From NCBI GenBank assembly GCA_002104945.1, contig MCFH01000084.1, positions 95,191-159,190 on the forward strand: a stretch of DNA of 64,000 nucleotides, read 5' to 3'. This document shows positions 40,901-51,845 of the stretch, in pieces (the stretch's first letter is position 1; the number at the start of each line of letters is the position of its first letter). The notes under the pieces are model-generated. The model ran no database searches. It was not told the origin of the DNA and worked only from the letters and a program-made list of their open reading frames with translations. A program made the translations under genes and the position numbers. The stretch comes from Piromyces finnis (Eukaryota > Neocallimastigomycota > Neocallimastigomycetes > Neocallimastigales > Neocallimastigaceae).

Positions 40901-42475
40901 AATGAATGGGCCTTGTATAATGAAATGGAATTTGGTATCCAGAAATGTTCAACGATGGTGATTCGTCCTGAATCAATAGAAAATCAGAACAAGAGAGATC
41001 CAACATTTTACTTAGCAGGACAACCCATTCCAACTACTGACTGCTACACTTATCTTGGTGTTCCATTTGATAAGAATCTGTCCCTTAAACCAGTAATTAA
41101 AGCTCTTAATAACAAGGTTTTGAAAGGGCTTTTCTCAGTCAGTAAATTCTTAAGAAATCCTAATATTCCTATTCCTTTCAAAAAACTAGTACTTAACTCT
41201 CAAGTGATTAGCAGAGTTTCATACTTTGCACCATTACTTGGATCCAACAAAGCTAGGTCTAGGATTGCTCAGAAGCATGTTAACAAAGGAATACGATGGG
41301 TTGCCGGAGTTCATAAAGCTGTATCGTTTATATCTTTATACTCTATTTCAAAAGATTTGAATATTCCTCCATTGTCAGCCAAATGTGCGTTAGCTCAGGT
41401 TAGATGTTTTAACAAATGGAAAAACTCAAATTGTATTATCTCACACCTTGTCAATTACATTCCTAAATTTAGAAAATACACGTGGTGCAAATCAAGTAGG
41501 ACACTTGATAAAAAACTAAAGAAACATGGAGATGTTAAAGCAGTTAAAAACTTTTATTGGAAAGATCTCAAAGGGAATTCAATCAAAGCGCAATATTATG
41601 ATGATAATAAATTTATTGAAACTAAAGATTTTATTAAATTATGTTATGAATACCCAGAGTTTGCCTATGGCTTCTACTGGCTATTGAAAGCAAGAAGCGG
41701 ATACAAGTTGGATGCTAGAGTTGCCAAAGCTGCTAAATTTGTTGATCCAATTTGTCCTAACTACTGTCCATGTTGCAAGTGTGGTGTTCAAAGTATTAAA
41801 CATTGGTTATTAGATTGTCCAACATTTAGAGATATCCGTATTAAACATTATGATTCCATAGTCCAGCTATTAAATTTTTTCAGTCAACGTAATTCCAATA
41901 GTCCTATCAATAATAATGAAATTGATAATGTCAGTAGAGATAGCAATAACAGTAATAGTAATAGTAACAATAATAATAATAACAATAGTAATAATAACAA
42001 TAGTAGTAATAGTAATAATAGAAATAGTAATAATAACAATAGTAGTAATAGAAATAATAATATTAATAATGATAGCAATAGTGAAGATAATAATTCTAAT
42101 TTAGATAGTAATTTAGTTAATGATAGTAATAGTTCTAATAATCCGGTGAATATTAATGTGTATGATTATTCTAGTGTGTGCAGTAAAATATTTAAATTCC
42201 TTCTTGGGGGAAGAAGTTTTAACAATATTAATTACAATTCAAGGGAATGGAAAGAACTTTGTAAGCGTCAGATTCAATCTGGTACTAATGAAGGAGCACC
42301 ATTCTTGACGGTAACCGCGGAACTTCTAACCAAAATCATGCCTTTTGCTATTGGCCAGCAATGGTCAATGTTCAAAAGGTTTGAAGCAACATCCAAGAGC
42401 GTCAATGCTGAAGAAACAGTAAGACAGGCCAGGAGGGCCAGCGCAACCAATGGAGATCATAATTTTGTCCCATGA
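37925..42475 (+). CDS. LINE polyprotein, endonuclease-reverse transcriptase (copy 6)
   Basis: 1516-residue intact ORF. Residue map: Gln-rich 127-172; Ser/Asn linker 180-240; APE-like endonuclease about 243-460 (Glu276 in QETGN, VGDFNM 385-390, SDIDH 426-430, SDHKP 454-458); Lys/Arg-rich linker; reverse transcriptase about 715-1060 (KASGPDGIP, FLDLRKAYDS 873-882, GVRQGCPLSP, FADD 971-974); post-RT region; Cys/His motif about 1277-1298, where copy 6 has CGVQ against CGDQ elsewhere; Asn/Ser tract about 1327-1400; conserved C-terminal block ending NFVP. Single-ORF organisation without RNase H. ATG shared by all copies, about 0.9 kb from the element's 5' end. The Asn/Ser tract is the longest among intact copies. 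Confidence 0.95.
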   Translation: MSVLYIKDKNYIRRGTRSYGIPLDDIRSFFIRGIRSWSVNMLWEKLEVILEDKFNSVISVKYFQTFNDHFFLVKVHGSSKDCIKILHMLKKKLSVTSISFSARSRRNHKYTFSTLKRKILVSNKYQHSIQQSFQQSVQQSVQQSHQQSDLQQDLQQDLQQVSHHENIPDLQQTQFQSQHSTINSNSSINSDNSSIVDSSSVSQPSSNSSTYSSDASSINNDDFNNNNNSNDSSSYNKPDNFSFCLSWNTNGWNHEKRDSISYFTAIFKPLFLCFQETGNGSRLNTDYPCRVTLRNYRHFFKKADESVPGMRGLYLGFHNSCQASLENFSGKYIISIYTFSLWNRFKCSIGNVYMPHSHHNIYVDHAKLEVRLWLQTHSSHPSILVGDFNMSKVKLSNWLSTNGLGDWEILPLRGSTISWTRGDQSSDIDHALINSKMKDLIHSGSFINNFYPVSDHKPLLINGKIIPMDDFSNDFNVPKKILKWNRLKCIEEKESILSHNKFQILSAKSSDPNVSTDELSKEFTSTAFSIADELSITSANNVIKSSFHISQQIFNLQKIKMKLYKRFKKERIYDIDEFIKRIKIYRKLIDYIHKRCNEFRKQEYLHWIKTGCEYMKSHNPKKAWKWIKKTAKIGKDSFFIAQPIKNKNGELVVATEEQLDVWHDHFEKLASDPSGVSLDLEHWYEEPTNKRFSLPMLDEWDINQDISIDEVKSAILTTPNYKASGPDGIPIEFYKALVPSSNDSNNATDNNSSGNTTSDNDAHGLNFILKLFNRIWDGDFPNSWNESSIVSIPKKGDLTDCDNYRGISLINNGIKLISKIVTTRISEYGLKNNFIRPEQFGFRKKEESISLFISIQEICRRRQLDNKETYLAFLDLRKAYDSVPIGNILHKLDCLGIRGKSLQFIKNLYLTSKANVKLDGQFSKSFDVKKGVRQGCPLSPILFNLFINDIFKECEDLGVSLGDTRCCGGLFADDIVICAPTRGCLKKMLRRVNEWALYNEMEFGIQKCSTMVIRPESIENQNKRDPTFYLAGQPIPTTDCYTYLGVPFDKNLSLKPVIKALNNKVLKGLFSVSKFLRNPNIPIPFKKLVLNSQVISRVSYFAPLLGSNKARSRIAQKHVNKGIRWVAGVHKAVSFISLYSISKDLNIPPLSAKCALAQVRCFNKWKNSNCIISHLVNYIPKFRKYTWCKSSRTLDKKLKKHGDVKAVKNFYWKDLKGNSIKAQYYDDNKFIETKDFIKLCYEYPEFAYGFYWLLKARSGYKLDARVAKAAKFVDPICPNYCPCCKCGVQSIKHWLLDCPTFRDIRIKHYDSIVQLLNFFSQRNSNSPINNNEIDNVSRDSNNSNSNSNNNNNNNSNNNNSSNSNNRNSNNNNSSNRNNNINNDSNSEDNNSNLDSNLVNDSNSSNNPVNINVYDYSSVCSKIFKFLLGGRSFNNINYNSREWKELCKRQIQSGTNEGAPFLTVTAELLTKIMPFAIGQQWSMFKRFEATSKSVNAEETVRQARRASATNGDHNFVP

Positions 42476-42711
42476 TAAAATTTTGATCTTTGGCTCGGTG
42501 TCCCATTGGAAGTCAAATACAATTATTATACTTTAGTATGATAGTGGCTTTCTTACTTTAATTAAAATTACTAGAATACATTATACCCAGTTTTTATTCA
42601 TTTGTGTTTATTTAAACATATTTTTTTTATTTTTATTTTTATTTTTAATTTTTTATTACATGTATTATAATTTTAATTAAATTAATAATAAAGTTTAAAA
42701 TATTTGATGCC

Positions 42712-42750
<39 letters not shown>

Positions 42751-42754
<4 letters not shown>

Positions 42755-43112
42755 CTATTGGCCAGCAATGGTCAATGTTCAAAAGGTTTGAAGCAACATC
42801 CAAGAGCGTCAATGCTGAAGAAACAGTAAGAATAATTTTGTTCCATGATAAAATTTTGATCTTTGGCTCGGTGTCCCATTGGAAGTCAAATACAATTATT
42901 ATACTTTAGTATAATAGTGGCTTTCTTACTTTAATTAAAATTACTAGAATACATTATACCCAATTTTTATTCATTTGTGTTTATTTAAACATATTTTTTT
43001 TATTTTTGTTTTTATTTTTAATTTTTTATATTACATGTATTATAATTTTAATTAAATTAATAATAAAGTTTAAAATATTTGATGCCGTTAAAAAAAAAAA
43101 AAAAAAAAAAAA
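42751..43112 (+). mobile_element. Family A LINE copy 7, 3' part
   Basis: Begins with the 25-bp duplication and continues through C-terminal coding sequence, 3' UTR and a 23-A tail (43090-43112). Relative to full copies it has a deletion of just under 40 bp at about 42830, removing the last codons before NFVP, so it was already non-coding when copy 6 entered it. Followed by the 12-bp CATATAATCATA duplication. Confidence 0.92.
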
Positions 43113-43275
43113 CATATAATCATAAATACTATTATTATTAAAAATAAGAATATTAAATAGCATAGAAAATGTTTCAAACTCTTTATACTTTTCTATTCAA
43201 ATTGTATTCAAATTGTACCATTGAATAGCTTTTTCATAATAAATACAATAATTAATTCATCACTTACTTCCTGAA

Positions 43276-43665
43276 ATGGAAGTAAGAAAAACAATTTATA
43301 ACTATATTTTTACATTCCTTCTTGGTGGAATTTTTGCTTATGATGAGCTACAAATCGATAAAGCGGAACAAAGGCATTTGAATGAACAGCTTTACAGTTC
43401 ATCGGGGGTCTTATGTTCCATAGGTAGAGGGTCTCGTAGCTTTTCTTATTAAAACAATCCTTATCATTAGTAGCCCTATGAAGCTACTTTTTGATAAGAC
43501 ACCTAACGTAATCAAAAGCGCCGACGTCGTTACGGCAAAAGAGCATTCCTAATGTTCCGTACACAGGGTCCAATGCTAGTATTTCTTCAAATGAAAACAT
43601 TATGAGTTCATGAGAGAGTTTAGTGGACACCACACTATCCTACCTGATGTTACTTTTCATTTTTA
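43276..43665. other. GC-rich island of unknown nature
   Basis: About 340-390 bp whose base composition (28 G/C in the 60 bases 43501-43560) stands out against very AT-rich flanks. Both strands are partly open. Plus: 58 codons from 43276 (MEVRKTIYNYIFTFLLGG...) to a stop at 43452. Minus: from 43600 to a stop at 43310, 96 codons with a single in-frame TAG at 43484-43486. Complementary words GTAGCTT/AAGCTAC and GCCG/CGGC would also allow RNA folding. It is not part of either LINE family. I do not recognise it: decayed gene, insertion of other DNA, or structured RNA are all possible. Confidence 0.55.
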
Positions 43666-46600
43666 TTTCATTTAATTTATTAGGTAGGGATCAATCCCAC
43701 ATAGTACAAATTTCAGAGTTCATTGAACTTTTATTATTATTTTTATTTATCATTTATTATAACAACATGTATTATCATCTAATATAATATAATATCTCAA
43801 ATAAATAAAAGAAGAAATGTATTCTCTTCCAACTCTAAAAAAAAAAAAAAAAAAATATTGAATAGAATATTAATATTAATATATATAATAATTTTTTTTT
43901 ATTTTTCAAAGTTTTTTGATATTTTTATGTTATATGTTTTTTAAGGTAGTAAATTCTATAAAAGAAATTTAACACCCTGTATTAAAATACTTATTTAACC
44001 TTGTTTTTTAAATTATATTGTTTTAATAGTAAATTTATATTTCAACTCTAATATAGAAAAATAAGTTTACACTTTTTAAAAATATAAAACTCCTAATACT
44101 ATTTAACTCAATTGATATAAAAGTTTTATCAATTTTTATTTTTATTTATTTTTTTTTATTCAGAAAGGTTTAAATATTAGCCTTTAACCCATACAAAATT
44201 TTTATAGGATTAAAATAAATATAGACATATAGGATTAGGTAATTTATAATTTAAAAAAAAAAATTATTAAATATATAGGATTAGGAAACTTTAAATTTTA
44301 AACTAAGAAATAACCTATGGTGTGTGTGAATAAATAAATTTAATAACAAGTTTTCATAAAAATATATATTTTTATAATTTATATATATAATATTGAATGT
44401 TTTTTCCTTATTACAATAAAAATACATTTTATTATTCTAATTTATTATTATATATGTTTTTAAGTTTTACTAATTTTTCATTTTATTAATAGAAAACAAC
44501 ATTATATCTCTTTTTATTATATAGTGTTGTTAGTTTTATTATATTTTTATTGAATACTACAAAGAAACTTATTATTACATTTAAAATATAAACATTTTTG
44601 TTATGAGTGAAGGAGTTTAAATAATGAAATGGATTAACAAGTTTTTATTAACTTTCTTTTATGTAATTCTTTTATTTAAAAAATATTATTTCATTTTTTG
44701 AATTCTTTTTAATTTAAATAATAGTAAAATTGATATAGGAATAGGCCATTTAATACTAGATATAGAGTTTTGAAGTATTATACATTTTTTTATAAATAAT
44801 AAATATTATTAAAAAGATTCAGTTTATATTTTAACTAAATGATGCTTTCTAGATGATTTACATAACAATAATATAAAAATTGTTTTAGTTGTTTGTAACA
44901 ACAGTAACGACAACAATAATAAAAATAATAAAACACACAAACACACATACAAAAAAAAAAAAAATAAAATAAAGTAGTAATAAAATTTACTATTCAATAG
45001 TAAATAGAATTACTTTATAGAATTATTATATATCAAAAGTATTCATTCTTTATAAAAAAAGAATCAATTAATGTTAGTTTTCTAATAAATTAGAATAAAA
45101 TTGATATTTCAAATGAGTGCTTTTTGCACAGCTAAATTAGTATTAACTACTCATATAAACAATATAAAATACTATATAATCATAAAGTTATTAACATACA
45201 TATTATTTTTAATCAAAGTTATTAGTGATTATTGTTTATTATTAAAATTTCCCACTATTACCTTTCTTTTTTACTTTTATTATTTTAAATGTTTTATTTT
45301 TGCTGATCTAATTTATGATAATATTATTTTTACTGGCTTTTATTATGATGATGATAAATATTATTACATTGTCAACATTTAAAATTAATAATATTTAAAA
45401 ATAAACATATTATCAAATATATTATTAAATAAAGTTTATTCCGTTATATTGATCTTGTTGATTTAATATATATTTTTTAGTTTTGATATATTATCAATAT
45501 AATATAATAAATAAAATAATTAAATTTTATTAAAATATAAATTAAATTTTATAATTTAATAATAATAAGATTTTAATTTTTTGTCTATTTCTATTTTGCG
45601 AATGTTATACAAACAAAATTATAAAGAAGAGATAATTAATATTAGTAATTATGAATAACTTTTTTTAAAAAAGACATTTATATATTTAATTTATATTAAT
45701 AACTATACATTATTAAATATTAAATACTTATTTTTTAAATGAATTTTCCATATAGAAAATAGAACTTTAAAACAAAGTTAAAGGATACTTGAATTAAAAA
45801 AAAAAGTTTAAATTTTAATATGAAATTAAAATATATAAATAATAATGTATATTTCATAATCAAATGTTATTTTCTTTTAATTAATTATTTAAATAATCAT
45901 ATGATATATTAAATATATCCTTATAAAGAAAATGAATTTAAAGTTTTTGTTTCTTCCTTTTTTGTAGTATAATTAAATTTATCGATAAAATATATCTTAA
46001 AAAGTAATAATAAAAAAAAGTGATCATATGATTATTATTGTCATTCATAAAAAATGTTATTGCTTTTATTTATTATAGTTTTTAAAAGCATTAATCATTT
46101 ATATCAAATATTTTTATCATTCATACATATTACTTTTAGAAAATGCTTAAAAGTAATATTTTTTTATATATCATTAAATCTTTACTAATGAAAACTAGGT
46201 ATAATATCTATCCAATTAAAATACATTTTAAAAATTCTTATCCATCGTTATAGTTTATAAAGTTTTTAATTTTTTTGACAAAGTATAATAATTAATGCTC
46301 TGCTTTAATATATATTTGTACTAATGAAAAATGTCACATTAATTTTCTATTACTATTTAAGGATCGATTTAATCTATTATCTAATTAATCTAATAATTTA
46401 TTATTAATCGTTAAATAACCGATACCTCAACAAAAAATACTAGTCTTATTTTTTGTTTAATACTTGATTCTATTTAAACTATATATAATTGTTAAATAAT
46501 ATTCCTATTATATAGTATTAAATATTAATGTTTTTTTTACTATCCTTTTTTTTCTATTTATTTTTTAAAATATATAAATCATTCCTTTTATGTAAAATGT

Positions 46601-48264
46601 CACCATAAATTAATTATATAATTTGTCACCCAAATTGTTCTATCCATTAGCAACAAACAACAACAAAAAATTAATATTATCTATCCTAATAATTATTTTA
46701 ATATTATAGTTTATATTTAAAACATAAAGTGAGCAACAATAACTAAGACAACAACAACTACAACAACAATAAAAAAACAAAGGAGTAGAATAATTTTAAT
46801 TATATTGTTTTGAAGATACATTCAAAATATTAATAAGGAGATTAGAATATACAATTATATAAAAAAATTAAATTAAAATCTAAGTATTTCTTTCGTTTTT
46901 ATTATGGTTTTAGTTTAGCCAATCCTAAATAAAATTTAATTATTGTTTAAATTATATTTTGTATTCATTAATAAACACAATATTTAATGTAGTAGGATAA
47001 CAATGTGTTTTTTATAATAACAAAGACTTTGAGTGATATTAGATAGTCAATTTTTCAATATTAATAAATTTAATAGACAAATATACCGTATTTTATTAAT
47101 ATTTTTTTTTATGATACAAAACCAAAAAATTGGGTAATATTATTAAATTTGTTATAACGTCTTTTTTTAAGAAGAGAAAAAAATAAAGCATAGTGGAATT
47201 TTATTTTTTTTTAAATTTTCATTCAAACTTTATTAAATAATAAAATTAAATGTGGACTTTATTAATAAAATAAATTAATATTGAAATATATAATACTTAA
47301 TTGTATACTTTATGATTTTTTGATATTTTTTAAAAATAAAATATTCACAATATTTAGATATTAAATATATATTTTGTTATACTTTCCATATATCGTAGTA
47401 ATCTTAAAATTTTTATATATAACAACAAACCTGAATATAGATTTGAAAGATTTAATATTAAAAAAGTATATTAAATTTATTACTTTATTAAGTTTAATTA
47501 ATATTGTTATTAATTTTACAATAGAATGATATTATTCTTATATTAATTTATATATTGATTTATATATACATTATAATATATAGATAATATAATATACAAT
47601 ATATATTAAAAATAATAATATAATTTAATTTATTTTGTAATCTTTAAAACTTTTATAATAAATGATATTTCCTTAAAAGGAAAATTATATTAAAATGATA
47701 AAAGTAATTAAATATTTTAATAATAAAAGTATTGAAATATAAGAATAATTTTTACAAATAAGGAAGTTCCTATGAAATTACTTGATCACACTATAAAGAA
47801 GGCTCCATTAATATATTAAAATAGTTAATTTAATAGTATCATACATATTTTAATAAAAATATATGTAATATATGTATTAATATATTAACAATATACAAAT
47901 AAAATTAAAAATATACTTTATCGATAAAGCCTATTCATTTTCAATAATTCCTTTTATAAGTAATTAAATTTTAAAATAAAGTAGTAATATGAAGATAGAA
48001 ATTTGGTACAATTCCATATTTTTTATTATTAATATTCTATATATGTAAAATCATAAAAACATTTTATATATTACTTTTTATAAAATAGCCTTCAATATCA
48101 TAATAAACAAAATTTTATATAAATCATAAATTATTTATTAATTAAAATTAATTAATATTATAATAAATTAATATTTTATATTGCAATTAAATTAAATTTT
48201 TTTATATAAAATAAAGAAAATTTTCCAAAAATAAATTTTTAATTCAAAATCAAAATTTATTAAA
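43666..48264. other. AT-rich intergenic region upstream of GH43
   Basis: About 4.6 kb with no supported gene. Poly(A/T) runs and short CAA-rich stretches (about 44890-44955 and 46665-46780) are present. It contains the promoter of the GH43 gene; sequence right before its ATG is purine/AT-rich (AAATTTATTAAAATGGCT). Confidence 0.6.
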
Positions 48265-49245
48265 ATGGCTAGCATCCAAAAGAAACCTTTAATTACTGAT
48301 ACCTACACTGCAGACCCATCTGCTCACGTTTTCAACGGTAAAATTTACATTTACCCATCTCATGACCGTGATATTGAAACTATTGATAACGATAACGGTG
48401 ATCAATATGATATGAGAGATTACCACGTCTATGAAATGGACGATGAAAACACTCTTCCACGCGATTGTGGTAAGGTTTTAGATATTGAAGAAATCCCATG
48501 GGTTTCTAAGCAACTCTGGGCTCCAGATTGTGCTGAAAAGGATGGTAAATACTACTTCTACTACCCAGCCCGTGATAAGGATGATTTCTTCCACATTGGT
48601 GTTGCTATTGGTGACAGTCCAAGAGGTCCATTCAAGCCAGAACCAAACTACATCGAAGGTACTTACAGTATTGACCCATGTATCTTCCCAGATACTGACA
48701 AGAACTACTACCTTACTTTCGGTGGTATTTGGGGTGGTCAACTTGACAAGTACCGTAACAACAAGTACGACGAAAACAACAACGAACCAACTGGTGAAAC
48801 TCCAGCTGTCTGTGCTAAGATCGCTAAGATGAACCCAGACATGAAAACTCTCGCTGAAGAACCACGCGATATTGTTATTGTTGATGAAAATGGTAAGCCA
48901 CTTGAAGGTAAGGACCACGACAGACGTTACTTCGAAGGTCCATGGCTCTTCAAGAAGGACGATACCTACTACTTCACTTACTCTACTGGTGATACCCACT
49001 TCTTAATCTGGTCTACTTCCAAGAATGTTTACGGTCCATACACTTACGGTGGTAAGATCTTAACTCCAGTTCTTGGTTGGACTACTCACCACTCTATCCT
49101 TGAATTCAAGGGTAAGTGGTACTTATTCTACCACGATTGTGAACTTTCCAACGGTGTTAACCACAAGCGTAACGTTAAGTTCCGTGAACTTAAGTTCGAT
49201 GACAAGGGTGGAATTATCTGTATGGATGGTACTCTTGGTGCTTAA
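48265..49245 (+). CDS. GH43 family glycosidase, probable cytosolic beta-xylosidase/arabinofuranosidase
   Basis: 326-residue single-domain glycoside hydrolase of family 43 (five-bladed beta-propeller). The expected catalytic triad is visible: general base Asp17 in TADPSAHVF, pKa-modulating Asp137 in SIDPCIF and general acid Glu224 in FEGPW. Repeated blade-like motifs (GKYYFYYPA, KNYYLTFGG, DTYYFTYS, GKWYLFYHD) follow. No signal peptide, dockerin or carbohydrate module, unlike typical secreted gut-fungal hydrolases, so it should act inside the cell on imported xylo-oligosaccharides, releasing xylose (or arabinose). It resembles rumen-bacterial GH43 enzymes often encoded beside GPH symporters. 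Codons are biased as in xylose isomerase. Intron-free. Exact substrate cannot be told from sequence. Confidence 0.92.
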   Translation: MASIQKKPLITDTYTADPSAHVFNGKIYIYPSHDRDIETIDNDNGDQYDMRDYHVYEMDDENTLPRDCGKVLDIEEIPWVSKQLWAPDCAEKDGKYYFYYPARDKDDFFHIGVAIGDSPRGPFKPEPNYIEGTYSIDPCIFPDTDKNYYLTFGGIWGGQLDKYRNNKYDENNNEPTGETPAVCAKIAKMNPDMKTLAEEPRDIVIVDENGKPLEGKDHDRRYFEGPWLFKKDDTYYFTYSTGDTHFLIWSTSKNVYGPYTYGGKILTPVLGWTTHHSILEFKGKWYLFYHDCELSNGVNHKRNVKFRELKFDDKGGIICMDGTLGA

Positions 49246-49277
49246 ATAAATTTTTAATTTTCGAAGCTTAATTTTGA

Positions 49278-49328
49278 TTTGTAAATTTTATAAAAAGTTT
49301 TAAGGTTTTTTCTTTTGAAATTTACAAA
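49278..49328 (+). terminator. 3' UTR inverted repeat after GH43
   Basis: TTTGTAAATTT and AAATTTACAAA (11-bp perfect arms, 29-base loop) start about 30 bases after the stop codon. Likely in the 3' UTR; role unknown. Confidence 0.4.
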
Positions 49329-51797
49329 AAACTTTATAAATTTAGCTATCTTTTTAAAATCTTTTTTTTATACAATTTTAGTAGAAAAAAAGTACGAAGC
49401 ATATGTAAAAATTTAAAAAATATAAAAAGAATAAAAAATGTAATATATCTTATCGAAATAGTAAATAATATATATAAAATATATATTATAAACAATTAAA
49501 ACTAAAGCAAACATATTAAATAATCAAATTGCAATTATTAATAAAAAATAAAATAAATAATTATAAAACAAACAAAAAAAAATAGTCTTTGGATATATAA
49601 AGTGTTTAATTTTAATTATAAATAAATTTATTAAATTGTTGTTTATACAATAATTATTTTTATTATATCATTAAAAATCAAAAACTATATTAATATTTTA
49701 GCAATAACTTTTTTTTAAAAGTAAGTTTTTAAAATACTTTTCAATATTTATTTATGTTTAAATTTATTTTTATAATAAATGCAACGCTAACTTTCAAATT
49801 ATTTAGTAAACAAAAAAATAAAGACAAAGTAATAAATTGAAAAAATCTTTATAAAAGCAACTAATTTTTTAATACTATGTATTAATTAATTTTTCTTTTT
49901 GTTATATACACTTTATATAAATATTAATCAATACTATTTATAGGTGTTAATATAAATAAATAAATATTACCTTGAAATTATATGTTTTAATAATAAATTA
50001 AAAAACTAAATAATCTTTTATCAATAAATATTATAATTTATAATAACGAAAACTTTTATTTATAAATGGAAATGGATGGAATAACAATAACAAAAAATAA
50101 CAATGAAGATTATGTATACAATTCAAACAATTATTAGTAAGTTTTATCCATTCACATATTTACACAATTTAATATACAAAACATGAGATATATAAGGTAC
50201 ATTAATTAATCATTGGTCATCGTTATAATAATTAAAACAATAATTGAAATTATTCCTACTTTCAATAATTTATTATCATCATTATTAGTATAAAAATAAT
50301 ACTAACTAATTTTATAGTATAAATATCATTATATTTACTTTTCCTTTTCAATAAAATTTTAATAGATTTTATATATTTTAATATACCTTTCATTTAATAA
50401 TAGTTTTGTGTTAGAAAATATAAAACCCAATTTCCGTTATAATTAAAAAGCTATAGAAGTAAAAACCAAAATAAAACCAATTAGTAAGATGTATAATAAA
50501 ATCATTAATTCATTTTATTCATAAATTTATATCATAAATTTATATAATTAACAAAGATTTTATTATTAATTCAATTATAAAGAAAATTCTACCAATTAAT
50601 CTATATTTGGATGCTCCATAAAACACTATTTAGAATAATTTTGACTTTTTTTAGCATAATTAAATAATATATTATCATTGTAATAACTCATATATAAAGC
50701 TTTTTAAATGAAATATAATCAAGATAACTTTAGATTTGATGTGGTCAATATATTTTACATATATTAAATTAAATTAAACTTTAATTCTTTCATAGCTTAT
50801 AAAATTTAATTAAAAATAAATTAAATAAAACTTTTTTCTTTTTCATAATAATAATAAAAAAGTCATGAGTTATCCTTTTTAATGAAACTTTAATTAAATT
50901 AAAACTTAATATTTTAATATCTTAATGTAATTATTGAGGTTATAAAATTTATTTATTTACGGATAAATTAATATTTAAAAGATTAAATTTAGATTTAATC
51001 TACAATAAAATAACATTCAGTAAATAGGATAAAAAAGATTTTTTTTAAAAAGTAATATTTTGGGTTGTTATGGGATATATTCTTAAATTTTGGTCAGTTT
51101 ATAATATAATTATATAATAATTATTGATTTTTTTTTTAAATGAAAAGTATCATTTATTGATTGATGGTTATAGTTATTCTAGCTTTATTAATATTACGCA
51201 CATTATTACGTTTAAAAATATATAATTTAATAAAAATATATTATTATATTATTATATATTACTATATATTATAATAATAAATAATAAAATGTTTATATAT
51301 GTGCTATTTTATTTGAAGTAAAAAGTATTATTTTTTTATCATAAAATAAAAAAAAAAGAAATTACAAGTGCATATCCTTTAATATAAAAAAAGTTAAATA
51401 TTATTATAGTAATATTACAACATTTTTTAATATTTATATATATTATTTATTATAATCTAATATGATAATGTATGATTCATCCATTTATTTTTATTAAACT
51501 TTAATTAAGAATATTAATAATTTTACTTTAAAAATCTAAAAAGATTTTATTTATAAATTAATAGAACCTAATATATTAATATTTTTTATTTTTAATAAAT
51601 GTGGTGAAAGCTTAATATATTAAATATTTCTATTTATCTTTATAAATCGTATGACTCAGCTTTTTAAACAAATTATAGTTATTATGTGTAAGCCACAATA
51701 CGTTAATATAATGTATCTTTAAAATATTTAATGTTTAAAGGTATATTCATATCTATTTTTCTATTTTTTAAAAATAGATAATATTTTTTTTCTTCCA

Positions 51798-51845
<48 letters not shown>

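Larger units (their letters stand above)
37032..42750 (+). mobile_element. Family A LINE copy 6, complete (reference copy)
   Basis: 5719-bp uninterrupted element between perfect 25-bp duplications: leader 37032-37924 (two monomers, structured segment, candidate intron), ORF, 3' UTR 42476-42714 and 36-A tail. Its 5' end, (T)CCCTCTTGGGAACG, is the same as in copies 3 and 5. It is inserted in same-orientation copy 7. With copy 5 it forms a >5-kb, nearly identical inverted pair around the transporter, xylulokinase and isomerase block. Intact ORF and duplication point to recent mobility. Confidence 0.96.

Noticed and set aside
9276-42750. Giant composite transposon bounded by inverted LINEs
   Set aside because: Each LINE has its own target-site duplication and independent nested history; no shared duplication flanks the entire block.
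45101-45382. 93-codon hydrophobic ORF
   Set aside because: Ile/Tyr/Phe-rich product typical of random AT-rich DNA; no codon bias like the real genes and no domain.
48478-48999. 173-codon antisense frame in GH43
   Set aside because: Shadow of the biased sense codons; the sense frame has the full GH43 catalytic set.
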